A DNA stretch of 64,000 nt from Streptomyces rapamycinicus NRRL 5491 (GTDB lineage: Bacteria > Actinomycetota > Actinomycetes > Streptomycetales > Streptomycetaceae): assembly GCF_024298965.1 (NCBI RefSeq), contig NZ_CP085193.1:5828001-5892000 (forward strand), read 5' to 3'. Under the pieces are notes generated by a model that saw only the letters and a program-made list of their open reading frames with translations, did not search any database and was not told where the DNA came from. Shown here piece by piece: positions 1-12,100 of this stretch. Position 1 is the stretch's first letter. Each line of letters starts with the position of its first letter. A program made the translations under genes and the position numbers.

Positions 1-10
1 CCTGGCCCGA

Positions 11-72
11 GGCCCGTCACTCCCCTCGGCCCGGGGCCCGTCACTCCCCTCGGCCCGGGGCCCGTCACTCCT
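11..72. repeat. 24-bp tandem repeat at window start
   Basis: The string CCCGTCACTCC recurs at 13, 37 and 61, a 24-bp period, with the spacer CCTCGGCCCGGGG also repeated. The last unit overlaps the 3' end of the MFS transporter gene. Seen directly; no function can be assigned. Confidence 0.7.
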
Positions 73-1675
73 CGTCCTCCTCCCGATGTCCCGCCCCCGC
101 CCAGGGGTGGCGCAGCCGGATCCAGACGTCGCGGGCGCGCCGCCCGGCCTCCGTGCGGCTCTCGGCCACCGCCGTACGCGCCTCCTCCTCGGTCTCCACC
201 ATGGGCCCCGAACCGCGCAGCGGCTTCCCCGCCGTCTCGTGCAGGAACACCGTGGCGATCAGCCCGATGACGCCCGCCACCATCAGGTAGAAGGCGGGCA
301 CCAGCGTGTTGTGCGTGGTGGCCACCAGCCACGAGGCGAGCAGCGGCGTGGTCCCGCCGAACAGCGACACCGAGAGGTTGTACGAGATCGACAGCGCCCC
401 GTAGCGCAGCCGGGTCGGGAACAGCGCCGGGAGCGTCGCGGCGCTCGTCCCCGCGAAGGTGACCAGCATCGCGCCCAGGATCAGACAGCCGATCGCGGGC
501 AGCAGGACGCCGCCCTCCCGGATCAGCAGCACCGCCGGAACGGCAAGTACGATCATGCCCACGCTGCCGAACAGGAACAGCGGCCGCCGCCCCCAGCGGT
601 CGGATGTGCGCCCGACCACCGTGATCGCCAGCACCACGAACAGCATGGTGCCCAGCACCAGCACCTGGGCCTTGGTGGCGTCATCGCCGAGCGTGGAGGT
701 CATGAACGTCGGCAGGTACGACGTCACCATGTAGTTGGTGACGTTGTACATCAGCACCAGCCCCATGCAGATCAGCACCGCCTGCCAGTGCCGGGTGAAG
801 ATCTCCTTCAGCCGACCCCGCCCGGACTGCCGTGCCGCCTCGATCGGCAGGGTGTCACCCTGCGCCTGGGCCGCCTCCGCCGCCTCGGCCGCCCGCTCGG
901 CCTCCTGCTGGAACGCCGGGGTCTCCTCGAGGCGCAGCCGCATGTACAGGCCGATCAGCCCCAGCGGCCCCGCCACCAGGAACGGCACCCGCCAGCCCCA
1001 GTCCACCATCCCGGTCTCACCGATGGCCGCGGTGAGCACGGTGACCAGACCCGAGCCCAGCGAATAGCCGATGAAGGTGCCGAAGTCGAGCCAGCTGCCG
1101 AGGAAGCCACGGCGCTGATCGGGCGCGAACTCGGCGATGTACGTGGTCGCCCCCGCGTACTCACCGCCGGTCGAGAAGCCCTGCACCACCCGGCAGGCCA
1201 GCAGCAGCAGCGGGGCGGCGAAGCCGATCGCGTCGTAGCCGGGCAGCAGGCCCACCGCGAAGGTGCCGGTCGCCATCATGATCATGGTGGTGGACAGCAC
1301 CAGCCGCCGCCCGATCCGGTCGCCCAGCGGCCCGAACACCAGCCCGCCCAGCGGCCGCACCAGGAACGCCACGGCGAAGGTGGCGAACGTGGAGACCACC
1401 TGGGTGGCGGGGTCGTCGGCGGGGAAGAAGACACGGCCGAGGGTGACGGCGACATACGCGTAGACGCCGAAGTCGAACCACTCCATGGTGTTGCCGATCG
1501 CGGTCGCCGCGACGGCGCGCCGCATCCCCGGTTTGTCGACGACGGTGACGTCCTCGATCGCCAGCGGCTCCTTGCGGCGGCGCAGCAGCGTCCGGAGCAG
1601 CTGGTCGGTACGGGCACTGCCGTGCGGCCATCCTCCGCGGCGGCGGCCGCGCGGTGGTCTCCGACCGGTAGTCAT
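65..1675 (-). CDS. MFS transporter, metabolite:H+ symporter (MHS/ProP-like) family
   Basis: A 536-aa integral membrane protein with the pattern of the metabolite:H+ symporter branch of the major facilitator superfamily. The first helix carries GNTMEWFDFGVYAY, followed by the loop signature GDRIGRR and QGFSTGGEYAGA, all typical of ProP/ShiA-like organic acid or osmolyte importers. About 12 hydrophobic segments are visible. A charged, Ala/Glu-rich cytoplasmic loop lies in the middle, and the C-terminal 40 residues are acidic/arginine-rich. The N-terminal 45 residues are Arg-rich and soluble, so a start nearer the MRRAVAATAIG segment is possible. The substrate cannot be read from sequence. Confidence 0.85.
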   Translation of the reverse strand: MTTGRRPPRGRRRGGWPHGSARTDQLLRTLLRRRKEPLAIEDVTVVDKPGMRRAVAATAIGNTMEWFDFGVYAYVAVTLGRVFFPADDPATQVVSTFATFAVAFLVRPLGGLVFGPLGDRIGRRLVLSTTMIMMATGTFAVGLLPGYDAIGFAAPLLLLACRVVQGFSTGGEYAGATTYIAEFAPDQRRGFLGSWLDFGTFIGYSLGSGLVTVLTAAIGETGMVDWGWRVPFLVAGPLGLIGLYMRLRLEETPAFQQEAERAAEAAEAAQAQGDTLPIEAARQSGRGRLKEIFTRHWQAVLICMGLVLMYNVTNYMVTSYLPTFMTSTLGDDATKAQVLVLGTMLFVVLAITVVGRTSDRWGRRPLFLFGSVGMIVLAVPAVLLIREGGVLLPAIGCLILGAMLVTFAGTSAATLPALFPTRLRYGALSISYNLSVSLFGGTTPLLASWLVATTHNTLVPAFYLMVAGVIGLIATVFLHETAGKPLRGSGPMVETEEEARTAVAESRTEAGRRARDVWIRLRHPWAGAGHREEDEE

Positions 1676-1729
1676 CTCGTCCCCTGCCGCCGGCTGAACC
1701 GCTACCCGACGCCGCTCCCGCCCGCGGGC

Positions 1730-2101
1730 TCACGCCCCGGCATCGCTGGACTTCGCGTAGGTCTCCGCCATCTGGCCGCCGACGTCGTACACCACGACCT
1801 GCTCATCGCCGATCACCCAGGCGTCATGGCCGGGCGGCACCACGTACACGTCCCCGGGCCCCACCTCGGCCTCCGCGCCATCGGCCCAACGCAGCCGCAT
1901 CCGGCCCTGGACCACGATCCCCCTGTGGTGGACCTCGCACAGGTCGGTGCCCACGATCGGCCGTACCGACTCCCGCCAGCGCCATCCGGGCTCGAAGGTG
2001 CCCACGGCGAAATCCAGCCCGGTCAGATGCAGGGCCTCGATATGGCCTCCGGGAAAGTCACGCCGTTCGTCCGGCTTCTCGATCGTCTTGACTTCCACCA
2101 T
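1730..2101 (-). CDS. Small cupin-domain protein
   Basis: A 123-aa single-domain cupin. It has a motif-1-like stretch around VHHRGIVVQGRMRLRW and a motif-2-like PGDVYVVPPGHDAWV, so a beta-barrel with a possible metal site or ligand pocket is expected. The start at 2101 is chosen because GGAGG lies directly upstream (ggaggtatcccaATG). A longer reading frame to 2263 has no such site and low-complexity composition. It follows the MFS gene in the same direction across a 54-bp gap. Substrate and reaction are unknown. Confidence 0.75.
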   Translation of the reverse strand: MVEVKTIEKPDERRDFPGGHIEALHLTGLDFAVGTFEPGWRWRESVRPIVGTDLCEVHHRGIVVQGRMRLRWADGAEAEVGPGDVYVVPPGHDAWVIGDEQVVVYDVGGQMAETYAKSSDAGA

Positions 2102-2306
2102 TGGGATACCTCCTCCCGTATCTCCATGGTGCGCCCGGGCCGCGCCATCGGCGCGCCCGGCCGAGGGGCCCCGGGCAGTCAGCGGGCCTGTCCCGGGCAT
2201 GCGAAAGGCCCGGTGGCCGTGGGTACGGTCACCGGGCCCGCGATCAAGCCGCGCACAACCCACACACGAACCACGCGCAAGCCACGCGCAAGCCGTGCGC
2301 CGGGCG

Positions 2307-2780
2307 CTACTCCGGGCGCTTGGGGCGCCAGACCACCAGGGCGCTGCTCTGCTGGACGTCCTGGTAGCGGACCAGGTCGCGGCGGTAGGAGGCGTGGACC
2401 TGGGCCTCGCGCTGCTGCATGGCCGTCGCGGCGCCCTCGACCGCGGCCTGGAGCTCGGCGACCCGGGACTGGAGGGCCGCGACCTGGTGCTCCAGTTCGA
2501 TGATGCGCTTGATCCCGGCGAGGTTGATGCCCTCGTCCTGGGACAGCTGCTGGACCTGGCGGAGCAGCTGGATGTCGCGCGCGGAGTACCGCCGGCCGCG
2601 GCCGGCGGTACGGTCCGGGGAGACCAGGCCGAGGCGGTCGTACTGACGCAGGGTCTGCGGGTGCAGCCCGGAGAGCTGGGCGGCCACCGAGATGACGTAG
2701 ACCGGCGAATCCTCGGTCAGCTCATAGGGGTTGCGGGGTCGGCCAGCGGCCCTGCCTCCGATTCCTCCTCGGCCGTCCAT
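2307..2780 (-). CDS. hspR: Heat-shock repressor HspR (MerR family)
   Basis: A 157-aa MerR-type repressor that controls the dnaK operon, of which it is the last gene. The N-terminal winged helix reads YVISVAAQLSGLHPQTLRQY followed by DRLGLVSPDR. A coiled coil follows (LLRQVQQLSQDEGINLAGIK and a heptad stretch). In the family HspR binds HAIR operators with DnaK as co-repressor. Both are present here: two HAIR-like sites precede dnaK. The start at 2780 follows GGAG and lies 1 bp after the dnaJ stop, which indicates translational coupling. Confidence 0.95.
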   Translation of the reverse strand: MDGRGGIGGRAAGRPRNPYELTEDSPVYVISVAAQLSGLHPQTLRQYDRLGLVSPDRTAGRGRRYSARDIQLLRQVQQLSQDEGINLAGIKRIIELEHQVAALQSRVAELQAAVEGAATAMQQREAQVHASYRRDLVRYQDVQQSSALVVWRPKRPE

Positions 2781-2781
2781 C

Positions 2782-3966
2782 TCAAGCTCCCTTCGCGGCC
2801 TTGAACAGCTCCGCCCGTGGGTCCTCTCCCACGGTCGCCTCGCGATACGACTCCAGCGCGTCACGCGCCGGGTCGCTCAGGTCCTTCGGCACCGTGACCT
2901 CCACGGTGACCAGCAGGTCTCCGCGGGTGCCGTCCTTGCGCACCGCGCCCTTGCCCCGGGCGCGCATGGTCCGCCCGTTGGGCGTGCCGGGCGGCAGCTT
3001 CAGGGTGACCGGCGGGCCGCCCAGAGTGGGGACCTTGATCTCGCCGCCGAGCGCCGCCTCGGGAAGGGTGACGGGCACGGTGACGGTCAGGTTGTCGTCC
3101 TTGCGGCCGAAGACCGGATGCGGGTCCACATGCACGACCACGTACAGATCGCCGGCCGGGCCGCCGGTCTCGCCCGGAGCGCCCTTGCCGCGCAGCCGGA
3201 TCCGCTGGCCGTCGCTGACCCCCGCGGGGATCCGGACCTGCATGGTGCGGGCGGAACGGGCCCGTCCGCTGCCCTTGCAGGTCTCGCACGGGTTCTGCGC
3301 GATCAGCCCGCGGCCGCGGCACTCCACGCACGGGTCGGTGAGCGAGAAGCCGCCCCCGCCGCCCCGGCTGACCTGGCCGGTGCCGACGCAGGTCGGGCAG
3401 ACGCGCGGGGTGCCGTCCCGGTCGCCGGTGCCCGAGCACGCCTTGCACGGGGCCTGGCTGGACATCCGCAGCGGGACCGTGGCCCCCTCGACGGCCTCGG
3501 TGAAGCTGAGCGTCACCTCGGACTCGATGTCCTGGCCCCGGCGCGGCTGGGCGCGGGTGGTGCCGCCGCGGCCGAACAGCCCGCCGAAGACATCCCCGAG
3601 CCCGCCGCCGAAGCCGCTGGCGCCACCACCGCCGCCGCCCTGCGCGCCGCCGCCGAAGAGGTCGCCCAGGTCGAAGTTGAAGCTGCCGGTGGAGCCCGGT
3701 CCGCCCGGCCCGGGGCGGAAGCCCCCGTTGCCGAACAGCGCGCGGGCCTCGTCGTACTCCTTGCGCCGCTTGGGGTCCCCGAGGATGTCGTTGGCCTCGG
3801 AGATCTCCTTGAACCGGTCCTCCGCCTTGGCGTCGCCCTTGTTGGCGTCCGGGTGGTACTCGCGGGCGAGCTTCCGGTACGCCTTCTTGATCTCCGCCTC
3901 GGTGGCGTCCTTGGGGACGCCGAGGACTTTGTAGTAGTCCTTCTCCACGAAGTCCTTGGTGCTCAT
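2782..3966 (-). CDS. dnaJ: Chaperone DnaJ (type I Hsp40)
   Basis: A 394-aa co-chaperone that stimulates DnaK ATPase and delivers unfolded substrates. The J domain occupies residues about 10-75 with the HPD tripeptide (YHPDANKG). A Gly/Phe-rich linker follows, then a zinc-finger domain with four CxxCxGxG-type repeats (CKACSGTG, CPTCVGTG, CVECRGRG, CETCKGSG). The C-terminal beta-sandwich domain is of ordinary length. It is the third gene of the dnaK operon. Confidence 0.97.
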   Translation of the reverse strand: MSTKDFVEKDYYKVLGVPKDATEAEIKKAYRKLAREYHPDANKGDAKAEDRFKEISEANDILGDPKRRKEYDEARALFGNGGFRPGPGGPGSTGSFNFDLGDLFGGGAQGGGGGGASGFGGGLGDVFGGLFGRGGTTRAQPRRGQDIESEVTLSFTEAVEGATVPLRMSSQAPCKACSGTGDRDGTPRVCPTCVGTGQVSRGGGGGFSLTDPCVECRGRGLIAQNPCETCKGSGRARSARTMQVRIPAGVSDGQRIRLRGKGAPGETGGPAGDLYVVVHVDPHPVFGRKDDNLTVTVPVTLPEAALGGEIKVPTLGGPPVTLKLPPGTPNGRTMRARGKGAVRKDGTRGDLLVTVEVTVPKDLSDPARDALESYREATVGEDPRAELFKAAKGA

Positions 3967-4011
3967 CCCCGACGTCCCTCCTTTCCTGCTGCTCTCGCGG
4001 TCACCGTCACG

Positions 4012-6542
<2,531 letters not shown>

Positions 6543-6549
6543 CTACAGC

Positions 6550-6570
6550 ATTGAGTGGAACAGGCTCAAG
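6550..6570 (-). promoter_or_regulatory. HAIR element 1 (HspR operator)
   Basis: ATTGAGT-N7-GCTCAAG matches the HspR-associated inverted repeat consensus CTTGAGT-N7-ACTCAAG with two changes. It lies 23-43 bp upstream of the dnaK start, downstream of the likely promoter. Confidence 0.85.
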
Positions 6571-6593
6571 CGTGCATCACCCGATCTGCCGCT

Positions 6594-6599
6594 GTCAAC
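6594..6599 (-). promoter_or_regulatory. Candidate -35 box of the dnaK promoter
   Basis: Read on the minus strand this is a perfect TTGACA, lying between the two HAIR elements. The -10 region would fall at about 6570-6577, overlapping HAIR 1, as expected for HspR repression. The -10 sequence itself is weak. Confidence 0.55.
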
Positions 6600-6602
6600 A
6601 GA

Positions 6603-6623
6603 CCTGAGTCGACAGGGCTCAAG
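6603..6623 (-). promoter_or_regulatory. HAIR element 2 (HspR operator)
   Basis: CCTGAGT-N7-GCTCAAG, with the same 7-7-7 geometry as HAIR 1 and lying just upstream of the TTGACA box. Two operators bracketing the promoter fit the multi-site HspR control described for streptomycete dnaK. Confidence 0.8.
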
Positions 6624-6776
6624 TTTTATATGAGGCTTACGCCCAAGCAGGCACGGAAGCGAGGGAGGAGGGACCAAATGAGGGAGAGGTGGGGCCAGGT
6701 GAGCGACGCAGATCACCGGCTCGTCGACTACATGGGTGCCCGTCCGGGCGGGTAATCTCGGTCAAGCCACATTAAG

Positions 6777-6808
6777 TTACTGCTTAGTAATCGAGTACTG
6801 CTTAGTAA
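6777..6808 (+). promoter_or_regulatory. Tandem TTACT-N4-AGTAA palindromes upstream of the Fe-S oxidoreductase
   Basis: Two near-identical 14-bp dyads, TTACTGCTTAGTAA (6777-6790) and GTACTGCTTAGTAA (6795-6808), are 18 bp apart, about two helical turns. They sit 31 bp before the start codon at 6839 in an AT-rich patch. They look like a dimeric repressor's double operator covering the promoter. The regulator is not identified. Confidence 0.6.
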
Positions 6809-6838
6809 TCCAGCTCTCGCAGGTTCGAGGAGCCCCTT

Positions 6839-9127
6839 ATGCAACTCGCCGCGATCATCGTGTCGCTGGTCCTCACCGCGGTCGGCGTTGCCCTGCTCGG
6901 CCGGGCCGTCGCACAGTTCGTGCGCTTCTTCAAGCTCGGCGCGCCGGTCCCGGCGGGGGCCAGGACCGACAACCCCTACCAGCGCAGCGTGACCCTGGCC
7001 CGGGAGTTCCTCGCGCACACCCGCATGAACAAGTGGGGCATCATCGGCGTCGCCCACTGGTTCGTGGCGATCGGCTTCCTGACCCTGCCACCGACCATCA
7101 TCAACGCCTACGGCCAGCTCTTCCAGGCGGACTGGACGCTGCCGATCCTCGGCGGCTTCCTCCCCTACGAGCTGTACATCGAGTTCATCGGCACGATGAC
7201 CACGCTGGGCATCCTGACGCTGATGGCGATCCGGCTGCTGAACCTGCCCAGCCGGGCCGGCCGCAAGTCCCGGTTCGCGGGATCCACCGCCTGGCAGGCG
7301 TACTTCGTCGAGTACGTCATCCTCATCATCGGCCTCGCGATCATGGCGCTGCGCGGCACCGAGGGCGCCCTGCACCACGTCGACCATTACGAGCCCGCGT
7401 ACTTCGCCTCGTATCCGCTGGTCCAGCTCTTCGACGGGCTCAGCCTGGACACGGTGCAGAACCTGACCTACTTCTTCGCGATGATCAAGCTGGGCACGAC
7501 CATGATCTGGATGATCACGGTCAGCACCAACCTCGACATGAGCATCGCCTGGCACCGCTTCCTCGCCTTCCCCAACATCTGGTTCAAGCGGGAGTCCAGC
7601 GGCGAGGTGGCGCTCGGCGCGCTGCAGCCGATGGTGAGCGAGGGCAAGCCGATCGACTTCGAGGACCCGGACGAGGACGCCCAGTTCGGCGTCTCGCAGA
7701 TCGAGCACTTCTCCTGGAAGGGCATCCTCGACTTCTCCACCTGCACCGAATGCGGCCGCTGCCAGTCGCAGTGCCCCGCCTGGAACACCGGCAAGCCGCT
7801 CTCGCCCAAGCTGCTGATCATGGCGCTGCGCGACCACTCGCACGCCAAGGCCCCGTATCTGCTCGCCGGTGGCGGCAAGACGATGGAGGGCGAGGAGAAG
7901 GCGAGCGAGGAGCAGCTCGCCGGTGTGCCCGCGGCCGCGCTGGCGGAGGCCGAGCGTCCGCTGATCGGGACGCTGGAAGCTGCGTCTGATAGCGGCTTCG
8001 CCGCGGGCGGTGTCATCGACCCCGATGTGCTGTGGTCCTGCACCACCTGCGGTGCGTGCGTCGAGCAGTGCCCGGTGGACATCGAGCACGTCGACCACAT
8101 CGTGGACATGCGCCGCTACCAGGTGATGATCGAGTCCTCGTTCCCGTCCGAGGCGGGCACGATGCTCAAGAACCTGGAGAAGAAGGGCAACCCCTGGGGC
8201 CTGGCCAAGAAGCAGCGGCTGGCGTGGACCAAGGAAGTCGACTTCGAGGTGCCGGTCGTCGGCAAGGACATCGAGGACCTCACCGAGGTCGACTACCTGT
8301 ACTGGGTCGGCTGCGCGGGCGCCCTGGAGGACCGGGCCAAGAAGACCACCAAGGCCTTCGCTGAGCTGCTGCACATCGCGGGGGTCAAGTTCGCGATCAT
8401 GGGCGGCGACGAGGCGTGCACCGGTGACTCCGCCCGCCGCCTGGGCAATGAGTTCCTCTTCCAGCAGCTCGGCCAGCAGAACGTCGAGATGCTGAACATG
8501 GCCTTCGGCGAGGACGCCGACGAGGGCGTCGTGGTCGAGAAGTCCAAGAAGAAGATCGTCGCGACCTGTCCGCACTGCTTCAACACGATCGCGAACGAAT
8601 ACCCGCAGCTGGGCGGCGAGTTCGAGGTCATCCACCACACCCAGCTGCTCCAGCACCTCATCGACGAGGGCAAGCTGGTCCCGGTCACCCCGGTCGAGGG
8701 TCTGATCACCTACCACGACCCCTGCTACCTGGGCCGCCACAACAAGGTCTACACCCCGCCGCGCGAGATCATCGCCAAGGTGCCCGGGCTGCGGAACGAG
8801 GAGATGCACCGCCACAAGGAGCGCGGCTTCTGCTGTGGCGCGGGCGGCGCCCGGATGTGGATGGAGGAGCGGATCGGCAAGCGCATCAACAACGAGCGCG
8901 TGGACGAGGCGCTGTCCCTCAACCCGGACATCGTCTCCACCGCCTGCCCGTTCTGCCTGGTCATGCTCACCGACTCCGTCAACGGCAAGAAAAATGACGG
9001 GACGGCGAAGGAGGAGCTCCAGGTCGTGGACGTGGCTCAGCTGCTCCTGGACTCGGTGAAGACCCCGGCCGCGCCGGAGGGCGACGGCGAGTCGACCGAG
9101 GCCCCGGAGCCCGCGCCGGTGAAGTGA
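6839..9127 (+). CDS. Membrane-bound (Fe-S) oxidoreductase, HdrD/GlpC-like
   Basis: A 762-aa fusion protein. The N-terminal 250 residues hold several transmembrane helices resembling the nitrate-reductase gamma/HdrE cytochrome-like domain. Two 4Fe-4S clusters follow (CTECGRCQSQCPAWN and CTTCGACVEQCPVDIEH). Two CCG domains then appear (YHDPCYLGRHN, GFCCGAGGARMWMEE and CPHCFNT, CPFCLVML). The architecture implies electron transfer between a membrane quinone or heme and a soluble flavoprotein partner. Such proteins are widely conserved in streptomycetes, but their exact substrate is not established. The start has GAGGAG upstream. A double palindrome lies in the promoter region. Confidence 0.85.
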   Translation: MQLAAIIVSLVLTAVGVALLGRAVAQFVRFFKLGAPVPAGARTDNPYQRSVTLAREFLAHTRMNKWGIIGVAHWFVAIGFLTLPPTIINAYGQLFQADWTLPILGGFLPYELYIEFIGTMTTLGILTLMAIRLLNLPSRAGRKSRFAGSTAWQAYFVEYVILIIGLAIMALRGTEGALHHVDHYEPAYFASYPLVQLFDGLSLDTVQNLTYFFAMIKLGTTMIWMITVSTNLDMSIAWHRFLAFPNIWFKRESSGEVALGALQPMVSEGKPIDFEDPDEDAQFGVSQIEHFSWKGILDFSTCTECGRCQSQCPAWNTGKPLSPKLLIMALRDHSHAKAPYLLAGGGKTMEGEEKASEEQLAGVPAAALAEAERPLIGTLEAASDSGFAAGGVIDPDVLWSCTTCGACVEQCPVDIEHVDHIVDMRRYQVMIESSFPSEAGTMLKNLEKKGNPWGLAKKQRLAWTKEVDFEVPVVGKDIEDLTEVDYLYWVGCAGALEDRAKKTTKAFAELLHIAGVKFAIMGGDEACTGDSARRLGNEFLFQQLGQQNVEMLNMAFGEDADEGVVVEKSKKKIVATCPHCFNTIANEYPQLGGEFEVIHHTQLLQHLIDEGKLVPVTPVEGLITYHDPCYLGRHNKVYTPPREIIAKVPGLRNEEMHRHKERGFCCGAGGARMWMEERIGKRINNERVDEALSLNPDIVSTACPFCLVMLTDSVNGKKNDGTAKEELQVVDVAQLLLDSVKTPAAPEGDGESTEAPEPAPVK

Positions 9128-9149
9128 CGCCCCCGCATCGACCATGACG

Positions 9150-9180
9150 AGGCCCGCCCGCGCACCGCGCGGGCGGGCCT
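9150..9180. terminator. Bidirectional terminator between convergent genes
   Basis: A perfect 14-bp stem (AGGCCCGCCCGCGC / GCGCGGGCGGGCCT) with a 3-nt loop, between the Fe-S oxidoreductase stop at 9127 and the opposing phosphatase stop at 9186. Confidence 0.85.
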
Positions 9181-9185
9181 CACCC

Positions 9186-12100
9186 TTATCGCGGCTTGCC
9201 GTTCTTCGACAGCGGCAGCGCCTGCTCGGTCCAGATGACCTTGCCGTCGGCGGTGTAGCGGGTACCCCAGCGGTCGGCGAACTGCGAGACCAGGAAGAGC
9301 CCCCGGCCGCCCTCGTCGGTCGTCCCCGCGTACCGCAGATGCGGGGAGGTGCTGCTGGTGTCGAAGACCTCGCAGATCAGGCTGCGGTCGCAGAGCAGCC
9401 GCACCCGGATCGGGCCGGTCGCGTAGCGGATCGCGTTGGTGATCAGCTCGCTGAGGATGAGCTCGGTCGTGAACGCGACATCGCCCAGATCCCACTCCGC
9501 GAGCTTCCGGGCCACCGCGGCGCGCACCCCGGCCACCTGCGCCGGATCGGACGGCACCTCCCAATCGGCGGTCAGACCGGGCTCCAGCACCCTCGTACGG
9601 GCCACGATGAGCGCGATGTCATCGCTCGGGCGATCGGGCAGCAGCGCGTCCAGCACCGCCGTACAGGCGTCCTCAGGCGTCCGGCCGGGGTGCGCGAGGG
9701 CACCGCGCAGCATCTCCAGACCGGTGTCGATGTCCCGGTCGCGCTTCTCGATCAGCCCGTCGGTGTAGAGCACCAGATGGCTGCCCTCGGGCAGCTCCAG
9801 CTGCGCGGTCTCGAACGGCAGCCCGCCCAGGCCCAGCGGCGGCCCCGCGGGAAGTTCCAGGAACTCCACCGAGCCGTCCGGACGCACCAGCGCGGGCGGC
9901 GGATGACCGGCCCGCGCCATCGTGCACCGCCGTGTCACCGGATCGTAGATCGCGTACAGACACGTGGCTCCCGTGATCCCCTCGCTGCCACCGCTGCCGT
10001 CGCCGTCCAGCCCGCCCGGGCCCTCGTCCTGGTCGATCCGGGCGATCAGATCGTCGAGGTGGGAGAGGATCTCATCGGGCGGGAGATCGAGCGTGGAGAA
10101 GTTGTGCACCGCCGTCCGCAGCCGCCCCATCGTCGCCGCCGCGTGCAAGCCGTGGCCCACCACATCCCCCACCACCAGCGCCACCCGCGCCCCCGGCAGC
10201 GGAATGACGTCGAACCAGTCACCCCCGACCCCCGACTCCGCCGGCAGATAGCGGTACGCCACGTCCAGCGCGTTCTGCTCCGGCAGCATCCGGGGCAGCA
10301 GGCTGCGCTGGAGGGTCACCGCCATGGTGTGCTCGCGGGTGTAGCGGCGGGCGTTGTCGATGCTGACGGCGGCCCGGGTGACCAGCTCCTCCGCGAGGGA
10401 GACATCGTCCTCCTCGAAGGGCTCCGGCTTCTCCGCGCGCATGAAGCTGGCCACGCCCAGCACGACGCCCCGGGCCCGCAGCGGGACCGTGATCATCGAG
10501 TGGATGCCGTAGTCGACGATCCGGCGGGCGTGCTCGGGGTCCTGTTCCTGCCAGCCGCCGAAGTCGCCCAGGACCGGCTCGACCGTGACCGCCCCGCTGC
10601 GGAAGCCCCGGGCCTGGGGCGCGCTCGGGCCGAACTCGATCAGCATGCCGAGGGGGTAGAGCGGGCCGTCGTCCCGGATGCCGCTGAGAGCCGTACGGCG
10701 CAGGACCGTACTGCCGCCGTCCGCGGCCGCCACGGCGGCCCACGAGCCCGCGTCCGAGGCGCTGATGCCCGAGGCCCCGTCCGGGGGCTCCTCGCCCCGC
10801 AGCACCGAGTCCGCGAGGTCCACCGAGACGTAGTCGGCGAACCGGGCCACCGCGTACTCCGCCAGCTCCTGGGCGGTGCGCACCACGTCCAGCGTGGTGC
10901 CGATGGAGACGCCCGCGTCGTACAGCAGCTTGAGGCGGTTGCGCGCGAGGTCGACCTTGCCGGACAGCGCGCGCAGCTCCGTGGTGTCGCGCAGGGTGGC
11001 GACGCTGCCGGGCGGGCCGCCGTCGCGGTCGGTGGGGCGGTGGCTTACGGACAGCAGCCGCTCACCCGCCGTATGGACCTCGTCGGTGGCGGGGCGCCCG
11101 GACGCCAGCAGCGCGGCGGTGTGCGGATCGAAGCCGAGCTCGGACACCAGACGGCCCTCGGCGTCCGGCGGAAGGTCGAAGAGCCGGCGCGCCTCGTCAT
11201 TGGCCAGCACCAGCCGTCCGTCGCCGCCGACGATCAGCACGCCCTCGCGCACCGAGTGCAGCACCGCGTCGTGGTGCTCGTACATCCGCGTCATCTCGGA
11301 CGGGTCCAGCCCGTGGGTCTGGCGCCGCAGCCGCCTGCTGACCAGGGCCGTGCCCGCCGTGGCGAGCGCCATGGCGGCCGCGGCCGCGCCGAACAGCAGC
11401 GGCAGCTGATGGTCGGCGGCGCCGCTCACCTTCTTGATCGTGATACCCGCCGCGACCAGGCCGACGACCTTCCCCTGGGCGTCCTTGACGGGCACCACGG
11501 ACCGTACGGACAGGCCGAGCGTGCCGGTGAAGGTCTCCTGGACCGTCCGGCCCTCGGCCGCCGGGCGGATGCTGCCCATGAAGTGCTTCCCGATCCGGGC
11601 GGGGTTGGGGTGGGTGTAGCGGATCCCCTGCGGCGTCATGGCCACGACGAAGTCGACCCCGGAGCCCTTACGGGCCCGCTCGGCGAGCGGCTGCAGCACG
11701 GCGCTGGGATCGCGGCCGCGCAGCGCGCTCACCATGCCCGGCGCGTTCGCGAAGCTCTCGGCGACCGCCATGGAGCGGTTACGGGCCTCCCGCTCGCTGT
11801 CGTAGCGGGACTGCAGGACGAGCGCCACGACGGCGGCGACGACCAGCAGCAGCACGACGCCGACCTGGAGGACGAAGACCTGGCCGGCCACGGTGCGGAC
11901 GCCGCGCACCGGGCTCCAGCGGGGCCGTCGCCCATAGCCGCGGCCGTTGGGACGGCCGGAGCCGCCGCCGGGGCCGGAGCCGGAGCCGGGGCCGGAGCCG
12001 GGGCCCGATCCGCGGCCGCTCCAGCCGGTGCGCACCGGGGGCCGCCCATGCGGGCTCAGCTGGGCGTACGCGCTCTGCCGACCCTGCGGACCCCAGCGGT

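Noticed and set aside
86..2503. 805-codon open frame on the plus strand opposite the MFS, cupin and hspR genes
   Set aside because: Arg/Gln/His/Pro-rich composition typical of antisense shadows of GC-rich genes; the opposite strand has clear families.
6728..9145. 805-codon minus-strand frame opposite the Fe-S oxidoreductase
   Set aside because: Composition of a shadow; the Fe-S motifs are on the plus strand.
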